Assembly (NCBI RefSeq): GCF_024347575.1
Contig: NZ_AP025503.1
Location: 3,100,001-3,164,000 of the forward strand
DNA length: 64,000 nucleotides
Source of the DNA: Vibrio pelagius
Lineage (GTDB): Bacteria > Pseudomonadota > Gammaproteobacteria > Enterobacterales > Vibrionaceae
Direction of reading: 5' to 3'
Shown here: positions 63,815-64,000 of the stretch, piece by piece
How the letters are laid out: each line of letters opens with the position of its first letter
Numbering within the stretch: the stretch's first letter is position 1
Program-made: the position numbers and the translations under genes
Notes under the pieces: model-generated
What the model was told of the DNA's origin: nothing
Seen by the model: the letters and a program-made list of their open reading frames with translations, nothing else
The model's database searches: none

Positions 63815-64000
63815 CTAGATCGCTTTACGATGATCCAACCAATCTCGATGCAGTTGATCGCTGGATCCTAAATAATTCACCATCCACTCGATCAACTTAT
63901 GATTGTCGTCTTTGCGCCACACCAGGCAGCACTGACTTAAAGGGCTCGGCTCTGGCAGTATTTTTTCCACCAGCAAGCCTTGTTCAATGATAGGAGCTGC
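63815..64000 (-). CDS. ilvY: LysR-family regulator, 3' end (probable IlvY), truncated by the window edge
   Basis: The last 61 codons of a minus-strand gene (AAPIIEQGLLVEKILPEP ... DWLDHRKAI). They read as the C-terminal effector-domain end of a LysR protein (LVWRKDDNHKLIEWMVNYL). IlvY activates ilvC and lies next to ilvA in enterics and vibrios, which fits this placement. The start and DNA-binding domain lie outside the window. Confidence 0.75.
   Translation of the reverse strand, partial: AAPIIEQGLLVEKILPEPSPLSQCCLVWRKDDNHKLIEWMVNYLGSSDQLHRDWLDHRKAI

Overview
The window looks like chromosome 1 of a Vibrio or close relative. Evidence: an rRNA operon with a Glu-Lys-Ala-Val tRNA spacer followed by Asp and Trp tRNAs; the neighbourhoods thiCEFSGH, dprA-smg-def-fmt-rsmB-trkAH, ccoG-srkA-dsbA and comM-ilvGMEDA; and a CsrB-type sRNA. 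Three near-identical parS sites (about 9.0, 12.3 and 16.1 kb) place it close to the replication origin, in the ParAB-loaded centromere region. No taxonomic search could be run, so the genus call rests on gene order and family resemblance.

Layout. 0.1-1.9 kb: ggt. 1.9-2.5 kb: a GGA-rich CsrB-family RNA with its own promoter, an upstream GacA/VarA-type palindrome and a terminator. 2.6-4.8 kb: uvrD with a LexA-like box. 5.0-7.5 kb: a bufferin-type RiPP operon (precursor, DUF692/MNIO enzyme, DUF2063 partner, DoxX membrane protein). 7.5-12.2 kb: a small hypothetical gene, a Bcr/CflA-like exporter divergent from a LysR regulator, and an Xaa-Pro aminopeptidase. 12.3-18.9 kb: the thiamin operon thiCEFSGH behind a TPP riboswitch, followed by crcB. 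19.4-20.8 kb: an exported multicopper oxidase with a Fur-like box. 20.9-27.5 kb: an rRNA operon on the minus strand, trailed by two decayed tandem copies of a tRNA-Trp plus terminator unit. 27.5-43.9 kb: housekeeping genes (gamma-carbonic anhydrase, aroE, hemF, tsaC, purEK, topoisomerase-type zinc-finger protein, smg, dprA, LysM protein, def, fmt, rsmB, trkA, trkH, hemolysin III family, Spo0M-like). 44.2-49.3 kb: a small ORF, yihD, ccoG, srkA, dsbA and an outer-membrane protein.

49.3-57.0 kb: comM, the helicase gene used in natural transformation, is split by a 6.1-kb integrative element. The element carries four overlapping genes on one strand: two tyrosine recombinases with complete catalytic residues, a related protein without them between the two, and a small coiled-coil protein. 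The gene order, the imperfect inverted end repeats and a 6-bp spacer at one end match my recollection of the strand-biased circularizing integrative elements (SEs, intA-tfp-intB-srap) of Vibrio. This copy has no cargo. It is the most interesting item in the window.

57.1-64.0 kb: the attenuator-controlled isoleucine/valine operon ilvLGMEDA with an intact ilvG, followed by the convergent 3' end of a LysR gene that is probably ilvY. Regulation visible in the window includes attenuation (ilv), a riboswitch (thi), LexA-, PurR- and Fur-like operators, rRNA P1 and antitermination signals, and several intrinsic terminators between genes.
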